A stretch of 22,551 bases of DNA. Source: JBGPHT01 sp041484525. Lineage in GTDB: Bacteria > Acidobacteriota > Terriglobia > Bryobacterales > Bryobacteraceae. A program made the position numbers and the translations under genes. A model generated the notes under the pieces. That model did no database searches. It saw only the letters and a program-made list of their open reading frames with translations, and had not been told where the DNA came from. Below, in pieces: positions 1-9,600 of the stretch (positions are counted from its first letter, which is position 1; each line of letters begins with the position of its first letter). Location: the NCBI GenBank assembly GCA_041484525.1, contig JBGPHT010000125.1:1-22551 (forward strand), given 5' to 3'.

Positions 1-600
1 CCACGCTGCCGAGGCCGACGGCGCAAGCAGCGCGGTGCTCCCCGTTCCTCCCGCCGCCCTGAAACTGGCCGCTGCCGGAGTGAGCGAGAATGCCGCCGCG
101 TCCTGCGTCACCGCCAGCGTTCGGCCGCCGACCGTCAAGGCTCCGGTTCGAGCCGATGTCGTGGTGTTCGCCAACACCGTGTACGTTACCGTCTTCGCGC
201 CGGTCCCCGACGCCGCGCTCGTCAGCACCATCCACGTAGCCGAGCTCACCGCCGTCCACGCCGCCGTTGTCGAGGGCGCAGCCAGCACCGCGCTGCCCGT
301 CCCCCCCGTCGCGCCGAAGCTGGCCGTGGACGGAGTCAGCGAGAATACCGCAGCCGCAGCCGCTTCCTGCGTCACCGTCAATACCACGCCGGCGATAGTC
401 ACCGTCGCGGTCCGCGCGGTGGTGGCGCTGTTGGCCGCCACCGTCAACGTGGCGGTGCCGGTGCCCGTTCCCGCGGCGCCGCTCGCGATCCCGATCCAGC
501 TCGCGCTGGTCGCCGCCGTCCAAGGACAGCCTGCCGCCGCCGTCACCACTATCGGATAGCTGCCGCCCGATGCCCCCGCGGCCTGGCCGGTCTTATTCAG
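1..600 (-). repeat. Tandem BACON-domain repeats at the protease C-terminus
   Basis: The translated minus strand shows three successive copies. Unit 1 (about 600-361) contains GGSYPIVVTAAAGCPW and ends in LTVTQ. Unit 2 (about 360-94) starts at FSLTP (345) and ends in LAVTQ. Unit 3 starts at FSLTP (90) and runs off the edge. The FSLTP starts are 255 bp (85 residues) apart and the VTQ ends 264 bp apart. The motif string W-T-A..S...W, then a G-rich turn, then N-T/S...R-T-x-T-x-T, then VTQ is typical of BACON domains, which are thought to bind carbohydrate or mucin-like ligands. The ligand here is unknown. Confidence 0.8.
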
Positions 601-2754
601 CGCATACGCGCATTTCGCGGCGATCGCCACTCCGAGCAGCGCTGTCTGCGTCAGGCCGCCCCCCGCCGCCGTCAGCGTCAGCGAGTAGGTAGCCACCGCC
701 ATCGAAGCGCCCGCCGTCAGCGTGAGGAGGCTCGTTCCCGCCCCGGGAGATAGAATTTTCGTGGGCGCAAACGAGGCCGCCAGTCCGGCCGGCAGCGTTC
801 CCGCCGACAATGTGACATCGCTGCCGAACCCCCCCGTCACCGTCACCGACAGGCTTGCGGTGGAGCTTGCGCCCGCCGGAATGCTGACCGGCACCGGCAC
901 GCTCAGTTGAAACGCGGGCACTGTGACCGTGCTGTCACTCCAACGGTTCACGAACTGCGTGGCATCCACCGACCCCAGCCCGGTGGCGGCGTCGTACCCG
1001 GTGCCTGCGGTGTAGCCCGCCAGGCCCGGCACCGAATTGTCACCGGCGGTCACGTCGTGAAACACCGCCGCCCCGCCCCTCGCCTGCAGCGCCGCCCGCG
1101 CGTACAGCGCCGGATTCGCATTCCCCAGGCGCGCTCCCTGCTTCTGCACCGCCAGCGCCATCAGGCCGGCGAAAGCCGGCGTCCCGGCCGACGTGCCGCC
1201 CGCCGCATACATCTGGCCATTCAGGATCAGAAGGTATCCGTCGTGCACCGAGCCGTTGAGCGAAACATCCGGCACGTACCGGCGATTGTCGGCGGGAACC
1301 CCGGCGCCCGCCTGCCAGGAAGGTTTCGCGTACAACAAGCTGGCCCCGCCGCCGCCCGCCCAAAGCCCCGACCCTCCGGACGTGCCGCTCGAGTTCCACA
1401 CCGCTTCCGGAATGTAACTCACGGCCGACCCGTATGTGCCCCCGTTGGCCGACGCCCAGTACACCGCCGGGTTCGCCGTGTCGCTAAACTGGGTTCCGCC
1501 CACGCAAGTTGCGTAAGGCGACGAGCCCAGCCCGTTGATGCCTCGCCCACCGCTCGCAGGCGTTGCCGATGGGCTGTCGCACCCCGCCGCGCCGCTGTCG
1601 CCCGAGGCCACCAGAACGCTGATCCCCTGTGCCGCCGCCTGCTGCCACAACGCATTCCAGAACTGGTTTCCGGCCGGGCCCATGGCCGCTTCGCAGAGTC
1701 CGAAGCTCAGGCTCATCACCGGCGCCAGGTTGCGGTTGACGATGTACTGCGCGGATAGCGTTACGCCGTCGGTCGTGTTCGTCGACGCCGACACCACCAT
1801 CTGGATCTTCGCATTCCTGGCCACCGCCACCGCCCACTCCACGTCCAGCTCGGCTTCGCTTTGCTCGCCGCCCGCCACGATGCCCGGGTCTGTCCCGTTG
1901 ACGATCACCTGCGGCGGGTTCGCCGGCAGGCCGAAGCGCGTCTGGAACGTTTGCACATCAGTAAGGTTGATATTGCTCCGCCCCACAATCGCAATCGACT
2001 GCCCCCGCCCGTCGATCGAGCCCGCGTACAACGGGCCCAGGTTGTAAATGGTCGCGAAGTCCGCCGGCGAGAGGTAGTGAGCGCTGCCCGACGTGAACTC
2101 GGGCGACGATTGGAGCGCCGGCCGCGTCAGGCTGTGCTGCGGCTGGGAGCGGAAATCGTGGAGCGACACCACGCCCCCGACGACCGCCGCCAGCGCCTCC
2201 GGAATCTGCGGATCCGCGGCGTTGGCGTGATGCATCACACCGCGCACCCGGTAGAGGTGAATCGGCGTGTAGAAAGCCGCCTGCACCTGCGCCGCGGTTC
2301 CGCTGAAAACCACCAGCCGCCGGGATGGCGCGATGGACTCGACGTCGAAACCCTTGCCGCGCAGCCACTCCGCCACCTTCTCCGCGTCCCCTTCGGAGAC
2401 CCCGAACCGCTGGCCGAATTCCGCGGGCGTGATCCACTGATGGTAATCGGGCGACTCCGGATCCTGCTGCGCCTCGATCAGCGCCTCGAGCTCCCGCTGC
2501 TGGCCTTCATCCGCCTGCAGCGTCAGCACCATCTGCTCCAGTCGCGTCTCGGGCGGCGCCTCGCCCCGGTCGAATTCGGGCCGCGCCAGCGGATGACGCT
2601 GTCCGCGCAAAACGGTCCGCCGGTGATCGTCGACAAATCCGATGATGCGGCGCGTACCGGCGGCCGGAGTCTGGCCGAACATCGCGCACGGCATCAAGAA
2701 CGCAACTGAAACCAGCCCCAGGCGGGTCAGGGAGCAGCGAAGGCTAGAGAGCAT
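1..2754 (-). CDS. Secreted pro-kumamolisin (S53/sedolisin) peptidase with Ig-like and BACON domains, C-terminus outside the window
   Basis: A single open frame runs from an ATG at 2754 off the left edge (918 codons seen). An N-terminal signal-like segment (residues 1-27, hydrophobic, ending AMFGQ) is followed by a pro-kumamolisin activation domain (about 35-190) and an S53 catalytic domain (about 205-605). The sedolisin residues are present: E300 and D304 in SEAELDVEW, oxyanion Asp386 in VASGDSGA, and nucleophile Ser522 in GGTSAGTPAF. Calcium-site-like aspartates follow at D567 (HDVTAG) and near GLGSVDA. Next come an Ig-like beta domain (about 610-715) and tandem BACON domains to the edge. 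By family this is an acid serine-carboxyl endopeptidase, exported and self-activated by prodomain removal. The start is uncertain: a GTG lies directly upstream of the ATG, and AGGTG abuts it. The hydrophobic leader supports this region as the N-terminus. The protein is probably extracellular or surface-bound. Confidence 0.93.
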   Translation of the reverse strand, partial: MLSSLRCSLTRLGLVSVAFLMPCAMFGQTPAAGTRRIIGFVDDHRRTVLRGQRHPLARPEFDRGEAPPETRLEQMVLTLQADEGQQRELEALIEAQQDPESPDYHQWITPAEFGQRFGVSEGDAEKVAEWLRGKGFDVESIAPSRRLVVFSGTAAQVQAAFYTPIHLYRVRGVMHHANAADPQIPEALAAVVGGVVSLHDFRSQPQHSLTRPALQSSPEFTSGSAHYLSPADFATIYNLGPLYAGSIDGRGQSIAIVGRSNINLTDVQTFQTRFGLPANPPQVIVNGTDPGIVAGGEQSEAELDVEWAVAVARNAKIQMVVSASTNTTDGVTLSAQYIVNRNLAPVMSLSFGLCEAAMGPAGNQFWNALWQQAAAQGISVLVASGDSGAAGCDSPSATPASGGRGINGLGSSPYATCVGGTQFSDTANPAVYWASANGGTYGSAVSYIPEAVWNSSGTSGGSGLWAGGGGASLLYAKPSWQAGAGVPADNRRYVPDVSLNGSVHDGYLLILNGQMYAAGGTSAGTPAFAGLMALAVQKQGARLGNANPALYARAALQARGGAAVFHDVTAGDNSVPGLAGYTAGTGYDAATGLGSVDATQFVNRWSDSTVTVPAFQLSVPVPVSIPAGASSTASLSVTVTGGFGSDVTLSAGTLPAGLAASFAPTKILSPGAGTSLLTLTAGASMAVATYSLTLTAAGGGLTQTALLGVAIAAKCAYALNKTGQAAGASGGSYPIVVTAAAGCPWTAATSASWIGIASGAAGTGTGTATLTVAANSATTARTATVTIAGVVLTVTQEAAAAAVFSLTPSTASFGATGGTGSAVLAAPSTTAAWTAVSSATWMVLTSAASGTGAKTVTYTVLANTTTSARTGALTVGGRTLAVTQDAAAFSLTPAAASFRAAGGTGSTALLAPSASAAW

Positions 2755-2792
2755 CACCTGCTCTCATCGGCCCGCGGCATGCGGGCTTGAAC

Positions 2793-2826
2793 GAGAAAAC
2801 AATCGTAGGACTGGCTAGAGTCCTAC
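2793..2826 (-). terminator. Terminator-like hairpin with T-rich tail
   Basis: Reading the minus strand, an 8-bp perfect stem (2826-2819 pairing with 2812-2805, six-base loop) is followed after a short gap by the T-rich stretch GATTGTTTTCT. It lies downstream of the HdeD-family gene and upstream of the protease, so it could end the HdeD transcript. The stem is only about half GC and the T tract is interrupted, so this is a candidate. Confidence 0.4.
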
Positions 2827-2836
2827 CCACCGCTAC

Positions 2837-2955
2837 AGAAAACAATTGCTCACCGCCGAGACGCCGAGATCGCTGAGAAGCAAGGTTAGAATCTCAGGGT
2901 CCTGCCTCTTGCTTCTCTGCGATCTCGGCGTCTCGGCGGTGAGCAATTGTCTTCT
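2837..2955. repeat. 119-bp near-perfect inverted repeat (48-bp arms, 23-base loop)
   Basis: Positions 2837-2884 pair with 2908-2955 with only two mismatches (2841/2951 and 2874/2918), around a 23-base centre (2885-2907). Each arm has a roughly 9-base internal rhythm (CGCCGAGA-type units: CCGCCGAG, ACGCCGAGA, TCGCAGAGA). The element encodes no protein and sits wholly between the HdeD-family gene and the protease. It could be a mobile MITE/REP-like palindrome, a transcript-end stem or a protein-binding repeat. From memory, CTCTGCG/CTCGGCG-type palindromes recur in environmental bacterial genomes, but that was not checked here. Confidence 0.9.
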
Positions 2956-2964
2956 AGGTCCGAT

Positions 2965-3540
2965 TTACACGTGCCCCGGCGTCGCGCGCAGCCCGCGCAG
3001 TTCGACACCCAACAGGATCAGGAACACGCCCATCATCAGCGCATATCCTCCGATCAACCAGATCAGCGCGATGACGCCGATCCCCGGGTTCAACATGAGC
3101 ATGAACGCAAACAGCACCGACAGCACACCGCTCAGCGCTAGCCACACCTCGCCCGAAATCTCTTTTCGCAGGCGCATCGCCGCCACGATTCTCAGGAACC
3201 CCGTCGCCATCGCCCAAATGGAAATGAAGAAGACGAGCGCCACCGCCGTAATCGCCGGCGAGCGCAGCGTCACGATCCCCGCCCAGATGCCGACGATGCC
3301 CTCCAGCACAAGCAGCCAGCGGTCCTCCCGATGACGGCGTCCGCCGATTGCGCTTACCAGTGAAAAGATGCCATCCATCAACGCATAGAATCCGAACAGC
3401 AGCACCAGCGTCGCCACCGTCACGCCGGGCCACGCAAATGCGAGCACCCCGAACGCGAGCACGACGATGCCGCGCAGCAGGACGGCCCACCAGCGTCCCG
3501 CGAACAGGCTCAACATTTCCACGGAATTATCGGTCAGCAC
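2965..3540 (-). CDS. HdeD-family (DUF308) integral membrane protein
   Basis: This 191-residue protein is almost entirely hydrophobic, with about six predicted membrane helices: roughly 18-37, 41-62, 76-92, 95-118, 133-152 and 155-176. The arrangement of GIVVLAFGVLAFAWPGVTVATLVLLFG followed by an LEGIVGIWAGIVTL-type repeat matches HdeD/DUF308 proteins. E. coli HdeD is linked to acid resistance at high cell density, but the biochemical role of the family is not established. The start is a GTG at 3540, chosen because a perfect AGGAGG lies 7 bases upstream. An internal Met at residue 9 is an alternative without such a site. It is divergent from addB and probably a single-gene unit. Confidence 0.88.
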   Translation of the reverse strand: MLTDNSVEMLSLFAGRWWAVLLRGIVVLAFGVLAFAWPGVTVATLVLLFGFYALMDGIFSLVSAIGGRRHREDRWLLVLEGIVGIWAGIVTLRSPAITAVALVFFISIWAMATGFLRIVAAMRLRKEISGEVWLALSGVLSVLFAFMLMLNPGIGVIALIWLIGGYALMMGVFLILLGVELRGLRATPGHV

Positions 3541-3547
3541 AATTAGA

Positions 3548-3553
3548 CCTCCT
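3548..3553 (-). promoter_or_regulatory. Strong Shine-Dalgarno site fixing the HdeD-family start
   Basis: AGGAGG on the minus strand lies 7 bases before the GTG at 3540. It is the best ribosome binding site seen in the window and decides between the GTG and an internal ATG. Confidence 0.8.
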
Positions 3554-3646
3554 GTGAGTCAGGATGCATACGGCTGAACGCCAGATGGGAAAATAGGGGC
3601 GGCGCGCGTAACCCCACGGGCCTCAACAAGCTCAGTTACACTGATC

Positions 3647-6643
3647 GTGCCGGAACCCATTTTGAACTCCTACGCTGGTTTGCGCGCACAGGCAATCCGA
3701 TTCCTCGCCGAATGGGCGAAGCGCGGCGAAGTCCTCGTCCTGGCGAACTCCGGCGAGGCAGCCGCCGAGCTCGCGCTCGAGGCTTGCCAGGACGCTTCGA
3801 TCGGCGTCCACAATCTTGGCTTCCGCGAGTTTGTGCAGGCCATCGCCGCCTACGAGCTCAACCGCCGCGGTCTGGTTCCGGTCAGCCGCGTGGTGCGCGA
3901 AGCCATCGCGGCGCGCATCACCGCCGACGCCGTTCGCTCCGCGCAGCTTCAATATCTGGATCCGGTGGCGGAGTTTCCCGGCTTCCCCAGCGCCCTCACC
4001 GACACCTTCGAAGAGCTGCGGCTCAATCGCACTCCGCTCGACCAATTGCGTGCGTGCCGCCGGTCGGGACCCGATCTGGCGCGGCTGCTCGATGCCTACA
4101 CCCGCGAGTTGCGCGAGCGCGGTCTGGCCGATCATGCCACGCGCGTCGAGCTCGCCGCCCACGCCGTCACCGCGGGCGCGCACCGGTTCCACGGCCTTCC
4201 CGTCATCTTTCTCGATCTGGCGCTGCATACCGCGGCCGAGAGCGAGCTCGTCAAGACTCTCGGGCAGTCGGCTGCCGCAGCGCTCGATCTCCGGCTCGCC
4301 CCCGCCGGCGGCGCGGCTACCACAGCACTCGAATCTCTCCAGCAATACGTGCTCTCGAACGAACCCGCGCCCATCCGTGCACCCGATGATTCTTTCGAGA
4401 TTTTCTCGGCATCAGGCGAAGCCCTCGAGTGCATCGAAATCGCGCGGCGCCTCAACTCGTTCGTCGAAGCCGGCATCCCCTTCGACGACGTCGCGATCCT
4501 GCTGCGCTCCGCCGAGCGCTACCAGCCGATGATCGTCGAAGCGCTGCGCCGCGCTGGCATCGCCGTCCATTGCGCCCACGCCGCGCTCCGTCCCGACCCG
4601 GCAGGCCGCAGCTTTCTGGCGCTGCTGCACTGTGCCGAAGAGGGACTCTCGGCCGCGCGTTTTGCCGAGTACCTGTCTCTCGGCCAGATCCCCGATGACG
4701 AGGATGCTCCGACCCCAGCCTTGTGGGAGCGGCTGCTGGTCGACGCCGCGGTGATCGGTGGCGCCGCGCGTTGGCAGTCGCGACTCGACGGCCTGCGCCA
4801 CGAGCTGCATCGCCGCTTCGATGCCTCTGAGGACGAGGATTCCCGGGGACACCTGGCGCGTCAGATCACGTCGCTCGAGAACCTGGCGCGCCTGGCGCTG
4901 CCCATCATCGACCGCCTCGCGGCGCTTCCCAAACTCGCCACCTGGAGCGAATGGATGGCGGCTCTCGACGAGCTGGCGAATGCCACTCTCGCCGAGCCCG
5001 ACCGCGTTACCGGTCTGCTCGAGGAACTCGCGCCCATGTCGGCCATCGGCCCCGTCTCTCTCGCCGATGTGCTGCTGGTGCTCGGCGCCCGCCTCAACAC
5101 GCTTCGCGTTCAGTCGCACGACCGGCGGCACGGCAAGGTCTTCGTGGGCGGAATCGAGGATGCCCGCGGCATGTCGTTCCGCGTGGTCTTTTTGCCCGGA
5201 GTCAACGAGGGACTCTTCCCTCGCCCGCCTGCTGAAGATCCGCTGCTCCTCAAGACGCAGCGCGACGGTCTCGGCATCGAGCTGCGCCCGGATGACGGCA
5301 CGCTCCTGCGCGTTGCTGTGGCGTGCGCGTCCCAGCGTCTCGTGCTGTCGTTTTCGCGCCTCGACCTCCTCACCGGCCGCAGCCGCGTGCCTTCGTTCTA
5401 TGCGTTCGAAGCGCACCGCGCGGCGGGCGGCTCCGACCTCGACGTGCCTACTTTCGAAAATCTCGCCGCCTCGCGCACCTCGAGCCGCATCGGCTGGCCT
5501 GCCCCGCAGAATGCCGCCGACGCCATCGACGATGCCGAGTTCGACCTCGCCACTCTGGCGCCGCGTGAAAAGGGCGCCGGTGGATATTTGAAGCGGCTGC
5601 CCGGCCGCTCCGTCGAAGCGCTGCGCAGCCGCTGGAGCCGCTGGCACCCACGCTGGAAGCCGGCCGACGGCCTGATCGTCGAGGAAATCGGCAACGATGC
5701 GCTCGAGCGCTACCGCCCCGCGGCGCGCGCGTGGTCGCCCTCCATCCTGCAGCAGTACGCGCGCTGCCCCTACCGGTTCGCGCTGCGCGCCATCCACGAG
5801 CTGCGTCCTACCGAGCGCCCGGCCGGCATCCAGCGCATCGACCCGGCCACACGCGGCGAAATCTATCACCGCGTGCAGTTCGAACTGCTGCGCGATCTCA
5901 AGCAGCGCGGCCTGCTGCCGATCGTCCCCGCCAACCTCGCGGCCATCCTCGAGTGCCTCGACGAAGTCTTGAAAAAGGTGGTCCTCCTCGCGGAAGCCGA
6001 TCTCGCGCCGGCCATCCCGCAGGTCTGGAACGCCGGCGTGCAATCGATTCGCGCCGACCTGCGAGGCTGGCTCCAGCACAAGGCCGCCTTCGAGCCCGAT
6101 TGGACGCCCGAATTCTTCGAGCTGAGTTTCGGCCTCGCCGATACCCTCGGCCGCGATCCGCGGAGCAGCCCGCAGCCGGTCCAGCTAGATGATGGTTTCC
6201 TGCTGAAAGGGGCGATTGACCTGGTGGAGCGGCACAGCACCGGCCTGCTGCGCGTGGTCGATCACAAGACGGGCAAGGTCCCCACGCCCAAGCCCGACAT
6301 GGTGGGTGGCGGCGAAGCGCTGCAACCCGCGCTCTACGCCCTGGCCGCTGAAAAGCTCTTGGGGGAACAGGTCACAGGCGGACGTCTGTTCTACTCGACC
6401 ATCGCGCAGAATTATGCCGCCATCGAAATCCCGCTGCACCAATGGACACGCCAGCGGTCGCTGCAGGTGCTTCGGTCCATCGACGAAGCCCTGCACCATG
6501 GATTCCTGCCGGCGGCCCCGCGCAAGGATGGCTGCAAAGGCTGCGAGTATCTTGCCGTGTGCGGTCCTTATGAAGAAGAGCGCGTGCGTGAAAAATCGCA
6601 GCCCGAATTGAAGGCGCTGAAGGAAATGAGGCTCTGGAAATGA
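3647..6643 (+). CDS. addB: AddB-like subunit of an AddAB helicase-nuclease (PD-(D/E)XK nuclease, Fe-S)
   Basis: The 998-residue protein has a degenerate UvrD-like helicase half and a C-terminal RecB-type nuclease. Helicase-fold signatures remain: DDVAILLRSAERY near residue 283, and GKVFVGGIEDARGMSFRVVFLPGVNEGLFP near 500. The N-terminal P-loop position reads LVLANSGEAAAELAL with no GKT, so ATP hydrolysis by this subunit is unlikely. Nuclease residues are H741 (EIYHRV), D858 (GAIDLVER) and D872/K874 (VVDHKTG). Four cysteines, C707 (YARCPYRF) and C963, C966, C972 (CKGCEYLAVC), match the AddB 4Fe-4S pattern C...C-x2-C-x5-C. By family it cuts the 5'-ended strand and recognises Chi in double-strand break repair. 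The GTG start at 3647 has no clear Shine-Dalgarno. Its stop overlaps the addA start. Confidence 0.9.
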   Translation: MPEPILNSYAGLRAQAIRFLAEWAKRGEVLVLANSGEAAAELALEACQDASIGVHNLGFREFVQAIAAYELNRRGLVPVSRVVREAIAARITADAVRSAQLQYLDPVAEFPGFPSALTDTFEELRLNRTPLDQLRACRRSGPDLARLLDAYTRELRERGLADHATRVELAAHAVTAGAHRFHGLPVIFLDLALHTAAESELVKTLGQSAAAALDLRLAPAGGAATTALESLQQYVLSNEPAPIRAPDDSFEIFSASGEALECIEIARRLNSFVEAGIPFDDVAILLRSAERYQPMIVEALRRAGIAVHCAHAALRPDPAGRSFLALLHCAEEGLSAARFAEYLSLGQIPDDEDAPTPALWERLLVDAAVIGGAARWQSRLDGLRHELHRRFDASEDEDSRGHLARQITSLENLARLALPIIDRLAALPKLATWSEWMAALDELANATLAEPDRVTGLLEELAPMSAIGPVSLADVLLVLGARLNTLRVQSHDRRHGKVFVGGIEDARGMSFRVVFLPGVNEGLFPRPPAEDPLLLKTQRDGLGIELRPDDGTLLRVAVACASQRLVLSFSRLDLLTGRSRVPSFYAFEAHRAAGGSDLDVPTFENLAASRTSSRIGWPAPQNAADAIDDAEFDLATLAPREKGAGGYLKRLPGRSVEALRSRWSRWHPRWKPADGLIVEEIGNDALERYRPAARAWSPSILQQYARCPYRFALRAIHELRPTERPAGIQRIDPATRGEIYHRVQFELLRDLKQRGLLPIVPANLAAILECLDEVLKKVVLLAEADLAPAIPQVWNAGVQSIRADLRGWLQHKAAFEPDWTPEFFELSFGLADTLGRDPRSSPQPVQLDDGFLLKGAIDLVERHSTGLLRVVDHKTGKVPTPKPDMVGGGEALQPALYALAAEKLLGEQVTGGRLFYSTIAQNYAAIEIPLHQWTRQRSLQVLRSIDEALHHGFLPAAPRKDGCKGCEYLAVCGPYEEERVREKSQPELKALKEMRLWK

Positions 6644-9600
6644 GCTCTCCGATCGTCACGCCCGACCTCGACCAGAGCTACATCGTCGAAGCATCGGCGG
6701 GCACCGGTAAGACTACGACGCTGGTGAAGCGGATCGTGGAAGTGGTGGCGGCGGGAACGCCGATCGAGACTATCGTCGCCGTGACCTTCACCCACGCGGC
6801 GGCGGGCGACATGAAACTGCGCGTCCGTCAGGAACTGGAGCGCCGGCGCTCGAAGGAGCTCGATCCCGCCGTCCGGCAGCGATTGGGCAACGCCGCCCGC
6901 AGCCTGGATCGCGCTTTCATCGGCACCATCCATGGGTTCTGCGCGCAACTGCTCGGCCGCCGTCCGGTCGAAGCGGGCGTCGATCCGGTCTTCCAGGAGC
7001 TGGCGCAGCCGGATGCGCTGCGTGTGTTTGCAGAAGTCTTCCGCCGGTGGTTCGAGAACCGGCTGGCGGCGCCGTCGAAGGCGCTCCGCCGCGCACTGGC
7101 GCGCCTTGCGTGGATGGAAGAGCGCGGCGGCGACGAGCCGATCGAACGGTTGCGCCAGGCGGCGTGGGCACTGGCCGAGTGGCGCGATTTCAGCGAGCCG
7201 TGGGCGCGCCGCGATTTCGATCGCGATGCACGGCTCGATCGGCTCATCGCGCAGGCGGACAGCGTTCTCGATCTCCGCAACCGCTGCGGCCGCGCGCGCG
7301 ATCCGCTGCATGCCGGCTTGCAGCCCCTCGCCGATTTCGTGGAACGCGTCGAGCGCGCGCAGCATGCCGGCAGCTACCAACCGGACCTGGTCGAGAGCGA
7401 GATCCTGCGGCTTCCGCGCGAGATGAAGTGGCTCAGGCCCGGCAGCGGCTCCTATAGCCAGGGTGTGTCGCGCGAAGCCGTGTTCACGGCCTGGAAGGAA
7501 ATGGAGACGGCGATCGAGGAGTTCCGCTCCCATGCCGACGCCGATCTCGCCGCCGCCCTGCGCGACGAGCTTTGGGAAGTCGTGGCGCTCTACCAGCAGG
7601 CCAAGAAGCGCGCCGGCCAGCTCGACTTCATGGACCTGCTGCTCTACACCCGCGACCTACTCCGTCACGATGGCGCGCGCGCCGATCTGCAGCAACTTTA
7701 TACCCGGATCTTCGTGGACGAGTTCCAGGATACCGATCCGCTGCAAGCCGAAATCCTGCTGCTGCTCGCGGCCGCCGATCCCGCGGAAAAGAACTGGCGG
7801 CTGGCTGCGCCGGCGCCCGGAAAACTCTTCGTGGTCGGCGATCCCAAGCAGTCCATCTATCGCTTCCGCCGGGCGGACGCGCGCCTCTACCGCCGTATCT
7901 ACGACAACCTCGAGACGGCGGGCGTCACGCCGCAGAAACTGCGGCACAGCACACGCTCGACGGATGCCATCCAGGCCTTTGTCAACGCTGCATTCGGCGC
8001 GGCCATCGAGAGCTACCTGCCGCTCGAGGGCGGCGTGCCCGCGCCCGCCGGCCAGCCCGCGATCGTGGCTCTCCCCATGCCCGAGCCGTATGGATCGCGC
8101 AATCTTTCGAACGTGAAAATCGAAGAGTGCTCGCCGAACGCCGTGGCCGCGTTCATCAAATGGCTCCTCACCGAGAGCCACTGGACCGTTCGCGACCGCT
8201 CGGCAGGCACCTGGCGGCCGATCCAGGCGGGCGACATTTGCATTCTCTTCCGCCGATTCTCCAGCCGCGGGACGGATCTTACGCAGGAATATGTACGCTG
8301 TCTCGAAGCGCGCGAAGTCCCGCACGTGCTGGTCGGATCCAAATCGTTCCACCAGCGCGAGGAGATCGGCGCGGTGCGCACCGCGCTGCGCGCCATCGAG
8401 TGGCTGGACGACGAGCTGAGCGTCTTCGCCGTTCTGCGCGGCAGCCTGTTCGCCATCCTGGACGACACGCTGCTGAAGTTTCGCCACGCGCACGACCGCT
8501 TCCATCCGTCGATGCCGCTGCCCGAGGACCTCGATCCCGAATTCGAGCCCATCCGCGACGCGTTTGCGATGCTGGGGGAACTCCACCGGCGCCGCAATTA
8601 CCGCCCCGTCGCCGACACCATCAATCACCTCCTCGAAGCCACGCGCGCGCATGCCGGCTTTGCGTTTCGCAAGGGCGGCGAGCGCGTGCTGGCCAACGTA
8701 TACCGCCTTACCGATCTGGCGCGTAGTTTCGAAGTCAGCGGCGCCGCCACCTCGTTCCGGGCCTTCGTGGAGTATCTGGAAGGCGAGCACGAAGGGAGCG
8801 ACACATCCGAAGCGCCCGTCCTCGAGCAGCAGGCCGGCGGCGTGCAGTTGATGACCGTGCACCGCGCCAAGGGCCTCGAGTTCCCGATCGTCATTCTCGC
8901 CGACCTCACCGCGAGGCTCACCGGTTCCGAAGCCGGCGACCGGCACACCGACCCCGAGCGCGGCCTCTGCGCGCAACGCCTGGCCGGTTGGGCGCCGTGG
9001 GAGTTGATCGACGCCACCGAAGAGATCGAAGCCGATCGCGAGGAAGCGCTGCGCATCGCCTACGTGGCGGCCACGCGGGCGCGCGATCTGTTGGTGGTCG
9101 CCACCGTGGGCGAGGAGGAGCGCGAGGGCGGTTGGCTGAGCCCGCTGTACGATGCGCTGTATCCGCCCAAGGACCGATGGCGCATCTCGGGCGCCGCACC
9201 CGGCTGTCCCAGGTTCGGCAGCACCACCGTGCTTAACCGGCCGCCCGAATACGCGGACGAGGTCTCAGTCAAGCCCGGCCTGCACTATCCGAAAACCGGA
9301 TCGCACACCGTTGTCTGGTTCGACCCGGCCGTCCTGCCGCTGCGCGTCCAGAAGACCGAGGGCGTGGAAAACGAGCAAGTGCTCAGCGGCACAACCGAGC
9401 AGACCGTCGAGGGCCTGAAGCGCTACCAGGAGTGGAAGGAGCGCCGCGAGGCCCGCAACGCGCGCGGCGCCGAACCGCGATTCCGCAGCCGTTCCGCGGA
9501 GACGATCACGGCCGTCCCCGACGCGGAGCAGATCCCATTCGAGACGATTACCCTGCCGTCGCCGGCGGGCCGTCCTACCGGCCGGAGATTCGGCAGAGTG

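Noticed and set aside
35..1758. Plus-strand open frames rich in Val/Pro/Ala and Arg across the protease region
   Set aside because: They are shadows of the minus-strand S53 protease, which is open throughout and carries all catalytic motifs; the apparent internal repeat is the BACON repeat read on the wrong strand.
2770..2786. Hairpin GCCCGC/GCGGGC just upstream of the protease start
   Set aside because: It is a 6-bp stem in GC-rich DNA with no T-run; it could be chance.
3637..3642. TACACT as a -10 box for addB
   Set aside because: It ends only 4 bases before the GTG and has no -35 partner at 16-18 bp spacing.
4412..6079. Long 555-residue minus-strand open frame inside addB
   Set aside because: Its composition follows the high-GC codon bias of addB on the opposite strand and no domain is recognisable.
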